Shown here: in pieces, positions 1 through 12,819 of the stretch
How the letters are laid out: each line of letters opens with the position of its first letter
Position numbering within the stretch: position 1 is the first letter of the stretch
Origin: Tetrahymena thermophila SB210
Taxonomy: Eukaryota; Ciliophora; Oligohymenophorea; Hymenostomatida; Tetrahymenidae
Reading direction: 5' to 3'
NCBI RefSeq assembly: GCF_000189635.1
Contig: NW_002476353.1
Span: 248,001-312,000, forward strand
DNA length: 64,000 nucleotides
The notes under the pieces: model-generated
The model's database searches: none
Seen by the model: the letters and a program-made list of their open reading frames with translations, nothing else
Told to the model about the DNA's origin: nothing
Translations under genes and position numbers: made by a program

Positions 1-669
1 ACTCTTACTTAAATAAAAAATAAATTTGGTTAAGGATATGAAGTCGTTGTAAAGACTGAAATTCCTAAGTAAATGGCAGAACAATTATTGAAAGGTATTA
101 ATGTCTCTGGTTAATAAAAATTAACTACTATGGATGAAATATAAAATATTTTGACCAAATTAGGAAGTCCTTAACTTATTAAGTAATTTGACTTGGAAGG
201 ATCAGCTAAAACTATGTTCTAAAACATTAACAAAAAGAAGGGTGTCACAGCAGAATAATTAGCTGAATATGTTTGCATAGAAAACGATGGAGAAAGAATT
301 TAAAACTTTATTCGTACCGAATTCGGCAAATTCTCAATTATTGAGCATTTCTCTAACCTTTATAGATTTAAAATAACTAATCCTTCAATCTCAATAGGTA
401 AAGTCTTCGAATAATTTGAGCACAATAAAAGAAATCTCAATATTGCATCATACAATGTCAGACAAGCAACCATTGAGCAAATCTTCAATAACTTTGCTGA
501 AGGAAGATATGATCACGAAGAAAAGTAATTATAATTAGAAACTCTGAACAAAGAAATCCCTATATATAGTTTAATAGATAATAAGTAAAATCCTCAAAAA
601 GAAATTGACATTGAGATGGGTAAAACAAATAAGATTCGAATTTCACCCTCAAACACTAAAAATCATTGA
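1..669 (+). CDS. ABC transporter, ABCA subfamily, C-terminal end (partial)
   Basis: Only the last 222 codons are in the window; the gene begins to the left. Read from base 1 in the ciliate code it is open to TGA at 667-669. The protein matches the tail after the second nucleotide-binding domain of ABCA-type lipid transporters: the segment IKNKFGQGYEV near residue 5 is the usual 'KxxFGxGYxV' start of that region, and NVRQATIEQIFNNFA (about residue 158) is the family's 'S.TTLEQVFLNFAK' element. No Walker motifs are visible because they lie upstream. The last 50 residues are polar and probably cytosolic. No intron is seen in this part. Membership of the ABCA class is well supported; substrate and paralogue identity cannot be judged. 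Confidence 0.85.
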
Positions 670-1825
670 TAGTTTAATTTAAATAATATATTTACTTTTG
701 TAACTACATGTTTGATCTTTGTCACTTCATTCGTTCTAACATTTATAATTTATCACTTAAAACTTAACTTCAATAATTCTTTAAATTTAAAAATTTTTTC
801 AGTTAAAAATATTTAGATTTTATTCACAACAAATAAGAAAAATATTTTATTATTATCAATTTTATAATAATTTTGTATTTAAGATATCATTGCTAACAAG
901 CAAGAAAGCAAACAAATATATAATTTTATAAGATTTTTACTTCTAATTTTTCAAATTTATAATTTTCAGTATAATGTTTCATATGTGCTTATTTATACTT
1001 TATTGATAAATATTTAGTTTATTTTAACTTTATTCGATTATATTATTTTAATTTTATGATTTTTTAAATTAAGAAAATAAGATTTTACAATTTAAATATA
1101 TTAAATAATAAAAGTTGAAACATTTTTAACTAGCAAAATAAATATTTTAGATTAAGATTTTATATTTGTTAGTTGTTTAAGTTCATTTCTAATTTTAAAG
1201 GATATTATTTAAAAATAAATTTCATATTTTTTAAATCTTATGCACTTTTGTTATAATTCTTAGCTTAAACAAGCTGAATTTTAGTTAAAATCAAAAAAAA
1301 TACTTTAATTACTTTAAATTTTATTATGTTATTGATATTTTTTTACTATAAATAGTTTGGAAAAAAGGATATGAAAATGTAGTGTTTTGTTATTATTTAA
1401 TTTAAATAAACAATTAATAACACATATTATGTAACATAATTTTAAATATGGTAAAAAAAGTTACTTTCTGGTTATAACTGTGCATGGCTGGGATTTTAGA
1501 TATTGAAATATTAAATTTAACCAATAAAAAAAAGAATAGAAAAAGAAAAAATGAATTTGAGAATGTAAACATTTGAGTGTACCTTCCTGATAAATTCTAA
1601 ATTAATTTTAAGTTGAAAATCTGAAATAATGTAAATTAATTAAATTTGATAATTAATTCACGCAATAATATTTATCTATTTTAATGATTTCAAATTTTTT
1701 TATCCTTTAAATAGCTCCATAAAAATGGATCACAATCGAAGAATAATAAAATAAATTAACAAACAATCAAACAAATAAAAGCAAGTATCTAAAAGCTATC
1801 AGTCAACAAAGCCTAACTAACTAAA
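670..1825. other. Intergenic spacer, no gene seen
   Basis: AT-rich DNA between the ABCA gene and the START gene. It should hold the 3' end of the first transcript and the promoter and leader of the second. The last 90 bases are A-rich and free of long T runs, as expected for a ciliate 5' leader. I see no RNA gene or repeat. Confidence 0.6.
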
Positions 1826-2443
1826 ATGATCCAAAATAAAAATAAGCAAATTATCGAAACCTCTGTTGCAGATTCTTACGAAGTTAGAAAACTTACTAAC
1901 TGGGAAGAAGTAAAGAAAGGAAAATACTTAACACTCTCTACAACCAAATACTAAAATTACGAACTTAAGCTTTTGAAATTAGAAGGAACCATTCCTGCTA
2001 GCTATGAAAAAGTAGTTAGTTACTTCTTTGAAAATTTAGAAGGTTAGAAAAACTCAAGAGAAATGTGTGATCAACTTAAAGTTATTGAGCAAATTGATGC
2101 AGATACTTAAGTTCTTTTATTCAAAACCAAGGGTAAATTTGTTGTAAGCTCTAGAGAAATGTTAGGAATTCAACACAGAAGAAAAGTAAATCCCAATGAA
2201 TATCTTATCACCAGAGGACATCTCGATGAACACCCAGCTGCTCCTAAAGACGCCGACACTGTCAGAGCTGAAGGTAAAGTTTATAGCATCTTTATTTCTA
2301 AAGAAAGCGATAACTCAGCTAAGTTTTAAGCCTTTATGTTAATGGATCCTAAGGGAAGCATTCCAATAATGGTTTTCAATCTTATGATTGAAGAATAGCT
2401 CACAGGTTTTGAGTTAGATATAAATAACATTCTTTCAAAGTGA
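1826..2443 (+). CDS. START-domain lipid-transfer protein (single domain)
   Basis: An intronless 205-residue protein ending at TGA 2441-2443. The ATG at 1826 follows an A-rich leader (CTAAA-ATG) and is the first in frame. Nearly the whole protein is a START (StAR-related lipid-transfer) fold. ELKLLKLEGTIPASYEKVVSYFFE matches the first helix and strand; TKGKFVVSSREMLGIQHRRK is the 'PRDFV..R.RRK' region; the segment ITRGHLDEHPAAPK corresponds to 'SV.HP..P', followed by VRAEGKV and MLMDPKGSIPIMVFN, which is the family's 'DPKGWIPKWLVN' helix. The family uses a hydrophobic tunnel to carry one lipid or sterol in the cytosol. There is no signal peptide and no second domain, so it resembles the short PCTP/StarD2-type members. 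The ligand cannot be told from sequence. Confidence 0.85.
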
Positions 2444-2569
2444 AAATAAATGTCATACATAATTGTTATTTTAATATTATCATCATCAATTAGTAATTTG
2501 TTTTTGCATCATTCATATTTCGTTTCAAATTAAAAATTTTTAAATCCACTTAAAAATAAATAAAAATTT

Positions 2570-3085
2570 TTATAAATAAATAATTCAATTAAGTATATTA
2601 AATTATTTTAACCAATATTTATAATTTAAAGATTATCAATAAAATGTGATAATTTGTTCGTTGATAATTTATATGCTTTTGTAGATGAATTGAATTAAAA
2701 AAATATTAATCTGTTTAAAAATAAATAATTCAATTAAATATATTTATTAAATTGTTTTAATTAATATTATATATATCAAAAAATTTTTATTTTTTTTGTC
2801 TATTATTCTATGGAAAATTGATTGATTATTTAGTCACTATTTTGGCATGGATGAAATCAACTTGTAAATTTTTTTAATGTGCTCAAAATTAGTAATAAAT
2901 TCAATAAATATATAAACCACCTAAATATATTAAATTATTTTAATCAATATTTCTTATTTATAAAATTATTTATTTTGATATGTTTTTATGAATGAAAATA
3001 ACTTAAAAAATAAATAATGTGATGATTTATTGATTAATAATTTAGTAATTATTTTTAAAAGCTTCTGTGGATGAAATTCACTCAT
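2570..3085. repeat. Diverged tandem repeat in the 2444-3433 spacer
   Basis: Three degenerate copies of an AT-rich unit of about 150-190 bp start near 2577, 2724 and 2905. Each carries a block like 'ATATTAAATTATTTTAA' and most later reach a 'GATGAAATTCA'-like block. The copies differ too much to give an exact unit length by eye. No open frame is shared among them. The rest of the 990-bp spacer shows nothing. Confidence 0.5.
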
Positions 3086-3433
3086 TTTAAATATAGTAAT
3101 CAATCTTTACTTAGAAGTCAGTATCTAAATTTGATTTATTTATACTAGACTTGGATGATTAAATTTCCTTTATGTAAGATTTTATATTATGAGCTATTTC
3201 TTTTTAGTATTGAATTTTAAAGCAATAATAATAATTATAAGATTTGCATTTTTTTTAGTGGATGGAATATTTTATCTTATTCATCCTTTTCAAATAATTA
3301 ATAAATTTTTGGATATTAATTTAAGGAAGCGATTGATTATATGCAAATTTTAACTGCAATAAATTTTAGAAATCGATTAATAAAAATTATTTAGCTAAAA
3401 AAAATAGTGAAAATTGAAAATTTAAAAGATTAA

Positions 3434-6400
3434 ATGAGTAGTAATTATTACAAATATTATCATTTGAGAGCCTCTCCTATTAGCAAATACGAGTAGCCAG
3501 GTTAAAGTTCTTAGTAGTCTTTGCCCAACTAGTCTCCACTATAGTACTCAGGAAGTAAAGTTTAGCAAGAGACATCTCCTTGGAGAAATCTGCCTTCTCA
3601 ACCGTAAGCTGTTCAATCATAAATATCTACTTCCACTTATACAATTGGTGATAAAACACTTTAGCATTTATCATTAGAAAAGTAAAATGAATGTTTACGT
3701 AAAGAAAAAAGTGAATTAGAAAATTAAATTTAGAAACTTAAGTTATACTATACGAAGCAGACAACATTAGACTAGCAAGAGCTGATGAGATACGAAAGAG
3801 AAAAGGCTCAACTAGCTGATAAACTTAGAGAAATGGATGAAATGTTAACTAATTTACAGGAAAAATATGAAAAAGAACTTAATACAGAAAAAAATAACAA
3901 TAGAAAACAAAGGTAAGAGTGGGAAGCAAAGATGGAAAGAATCACTTCTTATTACAACGAACAACTTAGCTTAAAGCAAGAAGAAATTCATAAAACAAAG
4001 AATAAATTGCAACTCTCAGAAATTAATGTGACTGATCTAACTGCTAAATTAAAAATATTTGAATAAACTAATAAAGAATTAAGATAAAAGTGGGATGATG
4101 ACATTAAAAACTTTGGGGTAGAATTAGAGTCTCTAAACAAGTAGTTGTTAAGCTAACGCTATAGAAATGACGAATTAGAAAGATTGGCTAAGGTAATATT
4201 AATTCTTTTTATAAAACTCAAAGATAAAATCTTATTTTACAAAATAATAAACTCATACAAAGATTAATAGAAATGTAGACATTTATTCCAATTTAAAATA
4301 ATTAAACAATTTAATTTTTTACAACATTCAAAATATTATTTTATTTTGTGTTGGATTCATTTTATTTTTGAATTATCTAAAACTTTTATTGATAATTAAT
4401 TATTATGAATAATGATTATTTATAGTAAAAATAAATTAATAAATAAGTTAAACAAAGTTCAAAGCGCTTCTGATCACAACTAGTCTGATGAATAAAACAA
4501 TTTGTATCTCAGAGAAATAGAAACTTTAAAAAACTAAAGCTTAGAATTAAGGAATCGCAATTTTGAACTTGAGAAAAAGCTTAAAACATATGAAAGTAAG
4601 TCGTTATCTGAGAGTGAAATTCAGAATAGCATTTTCAAAGATAAGCTAGAATAAAAAATATAAGAACATGAAAAAATCAAAGGCGAATTAAATAAAAAGA
4701 TAAGTGAATCAGAAATTTTGCTCAAAGACAATCAAATTCTCCAAATACAACTAAAAAAATCTGAGAAAGATAATACAGATAAAGATGTACTAGTTTAACA
4801 AATGATTTCACATATTGAATAGCTTGAAAAAGAAAATAAAGAATTTTAATCAGGTGAGAATTTTAATGGAATAGAGGAGAAGCTCAACCAACTACATCTA
4901 GAAAATTAAATATAAAAGCAAGAACTTGACTTTTTAGCTAACGAGCTTGAAAGAATCACTAACAGAAATAGACTTTTGGAAGAATAGCTTTATTAACCAG
5001 AAAACTCCTTAAATACAACAAAATAATATTAAATTTTAGAAAAGTAGCTTGATAAAATAGAAATGAAGTGCAACTAAATCAAATTAGACTTAAACAAGAA
5101 AGAAGAATCATTTATTTAATCAAATAGAGGAGACAATAGTATGTCAGTTGATCATCAACAGCAATAAAAAGTATTTATTTATTTTTTTCTAAGTTAGTTT
5201 AATAATTATTTGAAACAATTAACTAAAAGCAAATTGAAAGTTTTGGAGAAATTCAAAAGGAATTTAATAGTCTTTCTCATGATGTTGAAAAATTAAAGGA
5301 AGATTTAAATTAATAAAAGAACTTCATTAATGAAGAAGATAAAGGAAATGGACAAGTTCATATTGAAGCTCATAAGTAAAGTTTAGATGATAATAGATAA
5401 AGATTAGCTACAGCAGATTTCTCTCCAGTCCATACCAAAAAGAATGAAGCAGCAACTTTTAATCCCAAAAGTAAATAAGAAGTAGAATAAAAACCTGCAG
5501 CAGAATAGCCAAAGCATGAGAATTAAGATACAAATCACATTAATCTAAATGCAGATCTAAAAAGTGAATTTAAAAAAGTAACTATACCCAATCGTTAAAT
5601 TATTACAAATTAATTTGAATAAAATCATCCTTCAAAATAGGATTCAATTACCCAATAATTGATTTCCATAAATTAAAAAAAATAGGATGATACAAACTAA
5701 GAAGAGCTACTTGCACAAGTGTAAGCAAAAAATACTCCAACCAATTAAGACTAGGAAATAGCAGGTGATAATGCTTCTTAGTAAACGTTTGGAGGACGCC
5801 ATAAAAACTCTATTGATCAAATTGAAAAGCTTAAATAAATAGAAGAACTCATTGGAGTACATTCCGATAATGTTAAAGAAGAATAAAAACCTTAGGAATA
5901 AAACTAAAATAGACCTGATGCATCCCCTCAAACAAATAACTCACCAAATAACTTGAAGCCACTCCACTAGCAGCTAAAAGAGTTAAGTGACTAATATCAA
6001 TAAAAAGATTTTAAGCCAATACATCCTATGAATCTCACTCCTAAAGTTTAACAATTGAATAATTTAGATTAAGTTAAGAAACAAGATAACATTGGATTTA
6101 TAGATTCTTTTAGGGATCATGAAGTTTCATAGCAATAGTAATAGTAATAGTAAAAGTAATTACAACAATAAAAGCAACATTAATAAGCTCAAGAAGATTA
6201 AAACCTGAACAAGATTATCAGAATTAATGACATCTAGCAAACAGAGTCTTATATTGAAAATACAACTCCTTTGAACAACCGTCGTTTGTAACAATAGCAA
6301 ATGGTTACTCCTCCTTTACAATCTAAGAAAGATTAGATTTTAACTCCTCCACCAAGACAATAAGAAACAACACCTATTTACTCAAACTATAATATCTTAC

Positions 6401-7149
6401 CTTTAAAAACACCAAGAATAGATCAATTATTTATTGAGCTTGACATTTAATAAATTTTAAACTATTCAAATATAGCATCTAATTCTAGCGACAACACTAG
6501 ATATTAATTTGACAAGAACTTAGAGGGTAGTGAAGTATTTGACGTTATAATAGGTTTTGTGGGAAGCTCAAAAAGTGGTAAGAGTGCTGTTATTAACTCA
6601 ATAAAGAAAGAAGATTGGGATATTACTACTAAATCTGAGTCATGTAACAAACAAATGTAACTTTATAGATACTCTTGCATGAATAAAAAGGTTGGGTTAT
6701 GTGAATCAGATTTGATTGCAGATCAATCTTTTATGCATTTCATCTGCAATTTTGCTCAGGCACTAGTCCTTTTATTCAATTCTTGGGAATCAGCTGATGA
6801 GCGTACTTTTGTTGACTATGTTAAATTACTGCAAAGTGAACCCAACTTTGCCTCTGAATGTATTGTCATACATAGTAATAGTGAATTACTCTCAACAAAC
6901 AGCATTGAAAAAATAACAAAAGATCTAACAAAGTTATAAGATGGCTTATACAGAGGAAAGGTAGAAGGAAAATACAAAAAAATTAATGTGTATCATATTA
7001 TGCTTCATAACTATAATGACAAAACTAAGAAGAAATCAATATTTGAAGAAACAATTGCAGTATGTCGTGGTACAATTATAGGTAAGCTCACCACAAGCAA
7101 AGAAAAGGTTGATGTATTCAAAAGATTAAATAGATTCCTCATTAGTTGA
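3434..7149 (+). CDS. Large coiled-coil protein with a C-terminal P-loop (GTPase-like) domain
   Basis: Three exons fit in phase: 3434-4192, 4448-5170 and 5230-7149, with introns of 255 and 59 bp that both use GTA donors and AAG acceptors; the sum is 1134 codons (1133 residues). The ATG at 3434 is followed by a short S/Q/P-rich head, then a long heptad-rich coiled coil (about residues 70-600), then a Q/P-rich disordered stretch. From about residue 930 a globular domain begins with DVIIGFVGSSKSGKSAVINS; GSSKSGKS near 939-946 is a good Walker A/G1 motif. A clear G4 (NKxD) is not seen, so the class of P-loop protein is open. The layout (long rod plus terminal nucleotide-binding head) recalls dynamin- or septin-related and kinesin-like designs but matches none. 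I do not recognise the gene. The first intron's acceptor could also be the TATAG at 4421-4425, but that breaks the frame. Confidence 0.75.
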
Positions 7150-7409
7150 TTAGAAAATAATTTTCCTCTCATAATATAGATATAAGATCATAAAAATAAA
7201 ATTTATTTGTTTAATAGTTTATTTTTTGTTTATTATTGTTGTGAATATATTATTAATATACGAATTTTTGTTAAAATATTATCATAAAATACATTAGTTT
7301 ATTTTTTTCATTTTATAATTTTAAATAAACATCTTTAAATATTTAAATAAAATTTTTATAATCAACAATTTAATTAATAGTACAGATAAAAAAAAGTTGC
7401 TCAAATAAA

Positions 7410-7770
7410 AAATTTTAAATGACTATTTTTCTTTGGGTTCAATCAGAAAATATTTTTTGAAAATTTATTTATTTTTTAATTTTTTAATGTGCTTATTTTA
7501 TTATTTTCAATATTAAAATAATCATAAAAATTGTGTATCACTTTTTGACTTTTTTAGCTTAAAAAACACTCTTAAATAAATCAAAATTTTAATAAATCAA
7601 TTGAAAACTAAAAGACAGAATTATAAAAGCTATTAAAACAAATCATTTTAAATAACTATTTTTTTTCAAGTTTTAATAAAATATTTGTTTAATTGTTAAT
7701 TATTTGGTGTTATTTTTTATAGAATTGCAAAAATAATCATAAAAATTGTATTTTTTAATCTTATATTTTA
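7410..7770. repeat. Two diverged copies of a ~235-bp spacer unit
   Basis: Blocks of the form 'AATAATCATAAAAATTGT' recur near 7518 and 7732, each preceded by an 'ACTATTTTTTT' tract (7420s and 7660s). This is a degenerate tandem duplication in the 1.4-kb spacer after the P-loop gene. No coding signal is seen. Confidence 0.45.
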
Positions 7771-8204
7771 AATAAATAAAAATGTTATATTTTAATCAAA
7801 AAGTTAAAGAATAGAATAGATATAAAAATTCTTATGAAAAATATCATAGAGTTAAATACCTTTTCTACATTCTATTAAAAAATATTTTTTCTTGTTTTTT
7901 ACTTTTATTTTTTGAAAACAATCCTAAAAACTAAAATATAAAATCTTTATGTTTAAAAAAAGAACATATCCATAGGTAAATTGAGAAGGTATTTATTAAG
8001 ATGATTTTTTTCGATACAAATTAAAGAATTAAAAATGAAAATATACATTCTTGATCTTATTTTTCTTTGTATAAATAGGTTTTAAAATTTAGAAAATAAT
8101 TTTTGAATATTCTATTGTATTTTGTAATAAAAACTATTAACCTGTTTACATTCAAACTTTTTTAGATATGCCTAGAGATATAGTAATTCAAATGAATTTA
8201 ATCT

Positions 8205-8440
8205 ATTATTTATGAAATAGACAAATATTCTTTATACAAAACCTTATCAGATCCTAATCTTCTATTTAAAGAGCTAAAATTTATTCCTTATTAAAAGAGA
8301 TTATTAGATATCTATCAAGTTAAAATTTAGCAGAGCTTAACTTTATTAGAAATAGATAAATTTTCTTCAAATAAAAACCTTGCAAGATCCTAATCTATAG
8401 ATAATAGGGTTAGAATTTAATAATTTATTTATGAGCTTGA
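8205..8440. repeat. ~135-bp direct repeat upstream of the secreted-protein gene
   Basis: Two copies start near 8213 and 8348. Both begin 'GAAATAGA(C/T)AAAT', contain 'AGATCCTAATCT' (about 8248 and 8386) and end with an 'AAATTTA' or 'GAATTTAA' block. They lie within 350 bp upstream of the ATG at 8554, so they overlap the probable promoter of that gene. Confidence 0.55.
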
Positions 8441-8553
8441 TAATCTGATTTGCACACATAATAAATTTTAAAAATAATAAATTAATTAAACCAAGTATTG
8501 TTTTCATAAACTTTATAAAAGAAGTATTTAAATAGTAGAAAACATAAATAAAA

Positions 8554-8931
8554 ATGAAGTACATTACTATTTCATTTATAATTATTCTAGGAATAGTTAT
8601 TGCTTAAGATGCTGCCGATTAATGCAGATCAGAAATTTAAAAAAAAATATAGCAAAATCAAGTTTGTAGATAAGGAGATACTGATTGCTTAAATGCTCTT
8701 AGATCTCTCCAAGTGTGCATTATTTATTGTTCAGATAATAGTGATAACTAACCATTTACAATTAATAGTATATGTGTCCATTAAAATTGTAATTCGAAAA
8801 ACCCTACAGCTTAAAGTGTATTAAATGATTTAATAAATTGTGAGTCAAATATAAACCCAAATCCAAGTAGCAGTAATTCAGAGATTATTGCTTTTTCAAT
8901 AATTTGTATTTTTATTAGTATAATTTGTTGA
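8554..8931 (+). CDS. Small secreted Cys-rich protein, probably GPI- or tail-anchored
   Basis: An intronless 125-residue ORF from ATG 8554 (leader ATAAAA-ATG) to TGA 8929-8931. It starts with a clear signal peptide (MKYITISFIIILGIVIAQ, cleavage likely after Ala17). The mature part has about eight cysteines (QCRSE, VCRQ, DCLN, QVCIIYC, ICVHQNC, NCES) in about 90 residues, then a spacer NPNPSSSNS and a hydrophobic C-terminus ending in ISIIC. Signal peptide, disulphide-rich body, polar linker and hydrophobic tail without a cytosolic end are typical of ciliate GPI-anchored surface proteins. No family is recognised. The Cys spacing is CX4-10C-like but not a known fold. Confidence 0.75.
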
Positions 8932-9573
8932 TTTATATACCAAAAAAAGATTTGTAAGCCAAGTTAAATTTAATTTCTAGATAATCAATCAACTATTCTT
9001 ATCCTGATCATCAATCAAATATCCTATTTATATTCATTCTTTGTAAATTTTAAAACCAAAACAATATAAAAATTTTAGTTAATTTATGTTAAAAATGATT
9101 TTATTTGAATCTGACAAACTTTTAATCAACAAACTGCATTAAAGAATGAAATAAGAAAGAAAAAAATTGATTCATTATTTAAAATTATTTTAATTACATA
9201 CTGTTTCAACCTTAAATTTAGGTAAAGAATTTTAATTTATTGTTAACTATTAAAAAAGAATGATCTTAAAAAATAATAAATAAAATCATATTGAGAATAT
9301 TTTATTGAAGTATTTAAAGATTTTTATCTCTATAGTTTGGCAAACTTTTAATTAACTAATTCTGTTAAAGAAAGAAATAAAAAAAATTATTTATGAATTA
9401 AACTTTTTATAATTGTAAACTATTTTCTAGAAAATAAATAAATTTCTTTTTAACTATTAATAAAGAATTCATTTAACAAATAATAAATAATATAATCCAA
9501 GTAGTAATACTCTATTGAAACTTTTAAACAATTCTTACTTAACATTTTTATCTCTTCAGTTTAGTTAGATAAA
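8932..9573. repeat. Spacer with a diverged ~226-bp tandem repeat
   Basis: The convergent spacer between 8931 and 9574 carries two copies of a block reading (G)CAAACTTTTAATYAAC followed by a GTTAAAGAA-like block, near 9113 and 9339. A shorter third trace is near 9550. No gene is seen. Confidence 0.5.
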
Positions 9574-12503
9574 TCATGAATATTCTCTAAATGAAAATTG
9601 TTCACTAGAATTTTTATAATTTTATTCAATATTATTTTATTGTATTTATGATAGTGGCAGATGTTATAATTACTCATTTTTTATATGCTGCTCATTATCT
9701 TCTCTATTTTATAAGGTATTTTAATCATAATTTATGTTATTGTACATTTGAATTTAAATATTATTATGATTCTATTATTTTTACATTTGTTGTTCTTTAA
9801 TTTTTTATATAATGCTTTCGTATTATTATTGTAAATCATCGTCAGGCTTTTTCTGTTATTTAACATCTGACTATGAATTAATTTCATTTTAATTTATATT
9901 TAAATCCTGATAATCATTATAACTTCTTGAAGAGTTATTTCTCAATTTCTCAGAGCTAATTTATAATTAATTTTAAGAAATTTTAGAACTTTCTTAATTT
10001 ATAAAACTTTATTAGTTTCTTGTCTACTAATTATTAACGGTTTGGTTTTGATTTTAAATCTAAGGATTGCTTGTTGATGAAGCTAAATTACTTTTGAGAG
10101 CATCTCTGATTTTCATTTTTTCTTATGAAATATTGTTAATCACTTCATTTAAATGGGCAAGAAGACCATCCTTTTTTAACATACAAATTGAATATAAATA
10201 AATATTTATCAAAAATTAAATTAAATTTATCGATTACTTTAAAAGAAGCTGAAGTCTTCCTTTCATATTCTTTTTCTTAATTGATACTATGTTCTCTTTG
10301 GTTAAATTCAATATCGTTAAAAGACTATTGCTAAGGCTGATTAAAATCAGCATCACTTTTATAGTTTCGTTAAGAGTTATTATTTAATTCAGAATAATTA
10401 TATTAACCTTAATAATTATTTTAATTTTATCTACTTTTGCTTTATTAATGCTAAGCAGGATTTATTTCTTAATTCTATTCAATATTTTAAACTTTATTTT
10501 AATTTTAAGATTGTGGCCTTAAGTTCAATTGGTTATTTTCACCACATTGATATTCATTAGAAATATTTAGTCCTGAACTTCTTCTTATTTCTTCATTATG
10601 ATTATCAAATTGGTAATTACCAAAATAACTATCTATAGCACGGTCCTATGATTATGTCCCTGCAGAGCTTATTTTCCTTGTTTAATTTGTATTCTAAGAA
10701 TTTGCTTCCTATTTATAAAATTATTTAAAAAACTAATCAAATATGTTTATAAAATACTTATGAATTCTCTTCGTCTATTCTTTCAACATTCAAAGGGTAG
10801 AAATTTTATAATTCCTATTATTGTTACTATGCTTAGCTAAAGTTATTTTAATTATGATGGCTTAAATCATTTTCTCTTTCTTCTTTGTCATTCCACTCTT
10901 CTAATAGGCTTAAATACTTTTTAAATTTATACAAAAATGTTAAGAGCATTAAAAAAAGATATAATGATTACCTCTTATTTAACTTAATCTAGTTCAGTTT
11001 AAAGTTCTTAGTTTTTAGATTTTAGTTTTCTAGACTCTTCTTGTATTTGTTATAATTACACATTTAATTAGTGGATATTTACATTAAGTGATTTCTTGTC
11101 ATTTAACAATTTATCAATAAATTACTTGTACTAACTTATCACTATTTTAATTTCTTCTCTTTCTCTATTCATTACTTCTTCCAACTCAACTTTTCTATTT
11201 TCATGAATAAAATTTTAATAAATACTTCATAACTTTTTATTTAATACTAATTTATCTTCAGTTTCTCAATTTCTCTTTTCAAATTAGAGTTTTCTTACAT
11301 CAACTATTATATCATTGTAGATTATGAAGAAAGAGACGTCAATGGTCTCACATTTTCATTTTATGTATTCAAAGTTTATTTGGTACTCAAAAAATTTGAT
11401 TCTTTTAAAGGACTATGCTAGCTTTAATGTTTTGACTATAGTTAATTTGACTCACTTTTGAATAAATTAATAAAAAATGAAAAATATTTTAATCAATAAA
11501 GTAAACAAACTTTCATACATTTAAGATTTATTTAAAGAGATATTCGTAGTACTAATATCTGCAATATTTTATTTTAATACTTTTTTAAGAATTTTTATCT
11601 CATCCTCAATATCTTTCCAATTCTTTTGAGGACTTTTTGTCCCATTAAAATATGTAGAATTTTCAGTAAGCATATTACTCTTTTGAGGGGAATGGTCTTG
11701 CTTAGGGAGATGTAGTGATTATTTTTTTGTTCTAAAAGAATCATCTTTCTGTTAGATAAAATATAGATAGAACTATAAATTGAGACATAACAAAAAATAT
11801 AATTTACATTATTAGTATTAAAATTGTTTTGAGTTATATCCTCACTATGTGCTCTGCTGTTTTACTTCGATGATATTTAATTAATGTTACTGTTTCTCTT
11901 TGAATTATATCTAAATAAATAGCTATTTTCAGCATTTTATTCATGAAGAAGAGCATTAATTTTACTGAATGAGAAGTCGCCTATATAGTTAGCAAATAAA
12001 AAATTCATTTTTAACAAATGCTGTTTGCTCAAATCAAAAATATTTTACTTTTCCCATTCTTAGATAAATAATCTTAGTTTTAATTGAATTAGTTTTATTA
12101 AAATAAATGCTACTATTTCCCGTAAGCATTAACATTGCTCTATATTGAATTCCAGCCACTTTAACTTAAATTTTATCTTGTATCATTTAAATATGATTTA
12201 GATAGCTCTTCATCTTCTTCTGACTTTAAATGATTCTGTATTTTAGAGAATTAAAAAACTATTTATCGAAGAATTTAAAGGTTTTTTTATGAAAAATTTG
12301 ATAGTTTCATGAATACTAAATAATTTACATACTTTGATGCTATAAGACGCATTTTAGTATTAAGACTGCTTAATTTTTTGAATAGGACTTGATTAAGTAT
12401 TATTTTGTAATAATGATTTCATAAATATTTTGCCACAAGGGATTTTATTTGCTTAATTTGGAGATGTTAATTCAGTTCTGATAATGCTTGGAGGCTACTT
12501 TAT
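9574..12503 (-). CDS. Q/N-rich coiled-coil protein, nine exons
   Basis: Nine exons on the minus strand join in phase to 823 codons (822 residues): 12503-12317, 12258-12049, 11980-11808, 11748-11507, 11454-11248, 11194-10972, 10916-10758, 10708-10238 and 10170-9574, with TGA at 9574-9576. Introns are 49-68 bp; acceptors are TAG, CAG or AAG. The start MIKQPPSIIRTELTSPNQ is the best in-frame ATG, but the frame stays open upstream, so an earlier start is possible. Residues of about 270-420 form a charged coiled coil (LKREIEKLK, VELEEVMNREREE). The C-terminal half is very rich in Gln and Asn. There is no signal peptide or membrane segment. It is probably a cytoskeletal or scaffold protein; I do not recognise a family. 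The intron at 11749-11807 could instead end at 11773. Confidence 0.75.
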
Positions 12504-12819
12504 CATATTATATTTAATTATTGTTCTAAAATTTAGACTTGTTGACTTTGATACTAGCTTTTAAGCACCTCTTTAATAATATTTATTGTTTAATTCTAAC
12601 ACTTTATCTACAATTTTTTCAATTAAAAAATAAAGTTTTAATGTTAATCTTAAACGGATATATTTCCAAAAGAAAGAATTAATGAATTGATTATATTATA
12701 CATATATTTATTTTTTTCTTGTCCATAATTTTTTAACAGATTACACTCTAATTTTTTTTTCATAATATAAAAATCTAATAAAAACATAAGCTCAAAAATT
12801 AATTTTGAAATAAAATAAA

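Noticed and set aside
5707-5931. Minus-strand standard-code ORF of 74 aa
   Set aside because: It is the antisense of the Q-rich part of the coiled-coil P-loop gene; its Phe/Leu-rich composition is the complement of Lys/Gln/Asn codons.
8367-8564. Minus-strand ORF of 65 aa
   Set aside because: Covers a direct repeat and the promoter of the secreted-protein gene; composition is chance AT-rich sequence.
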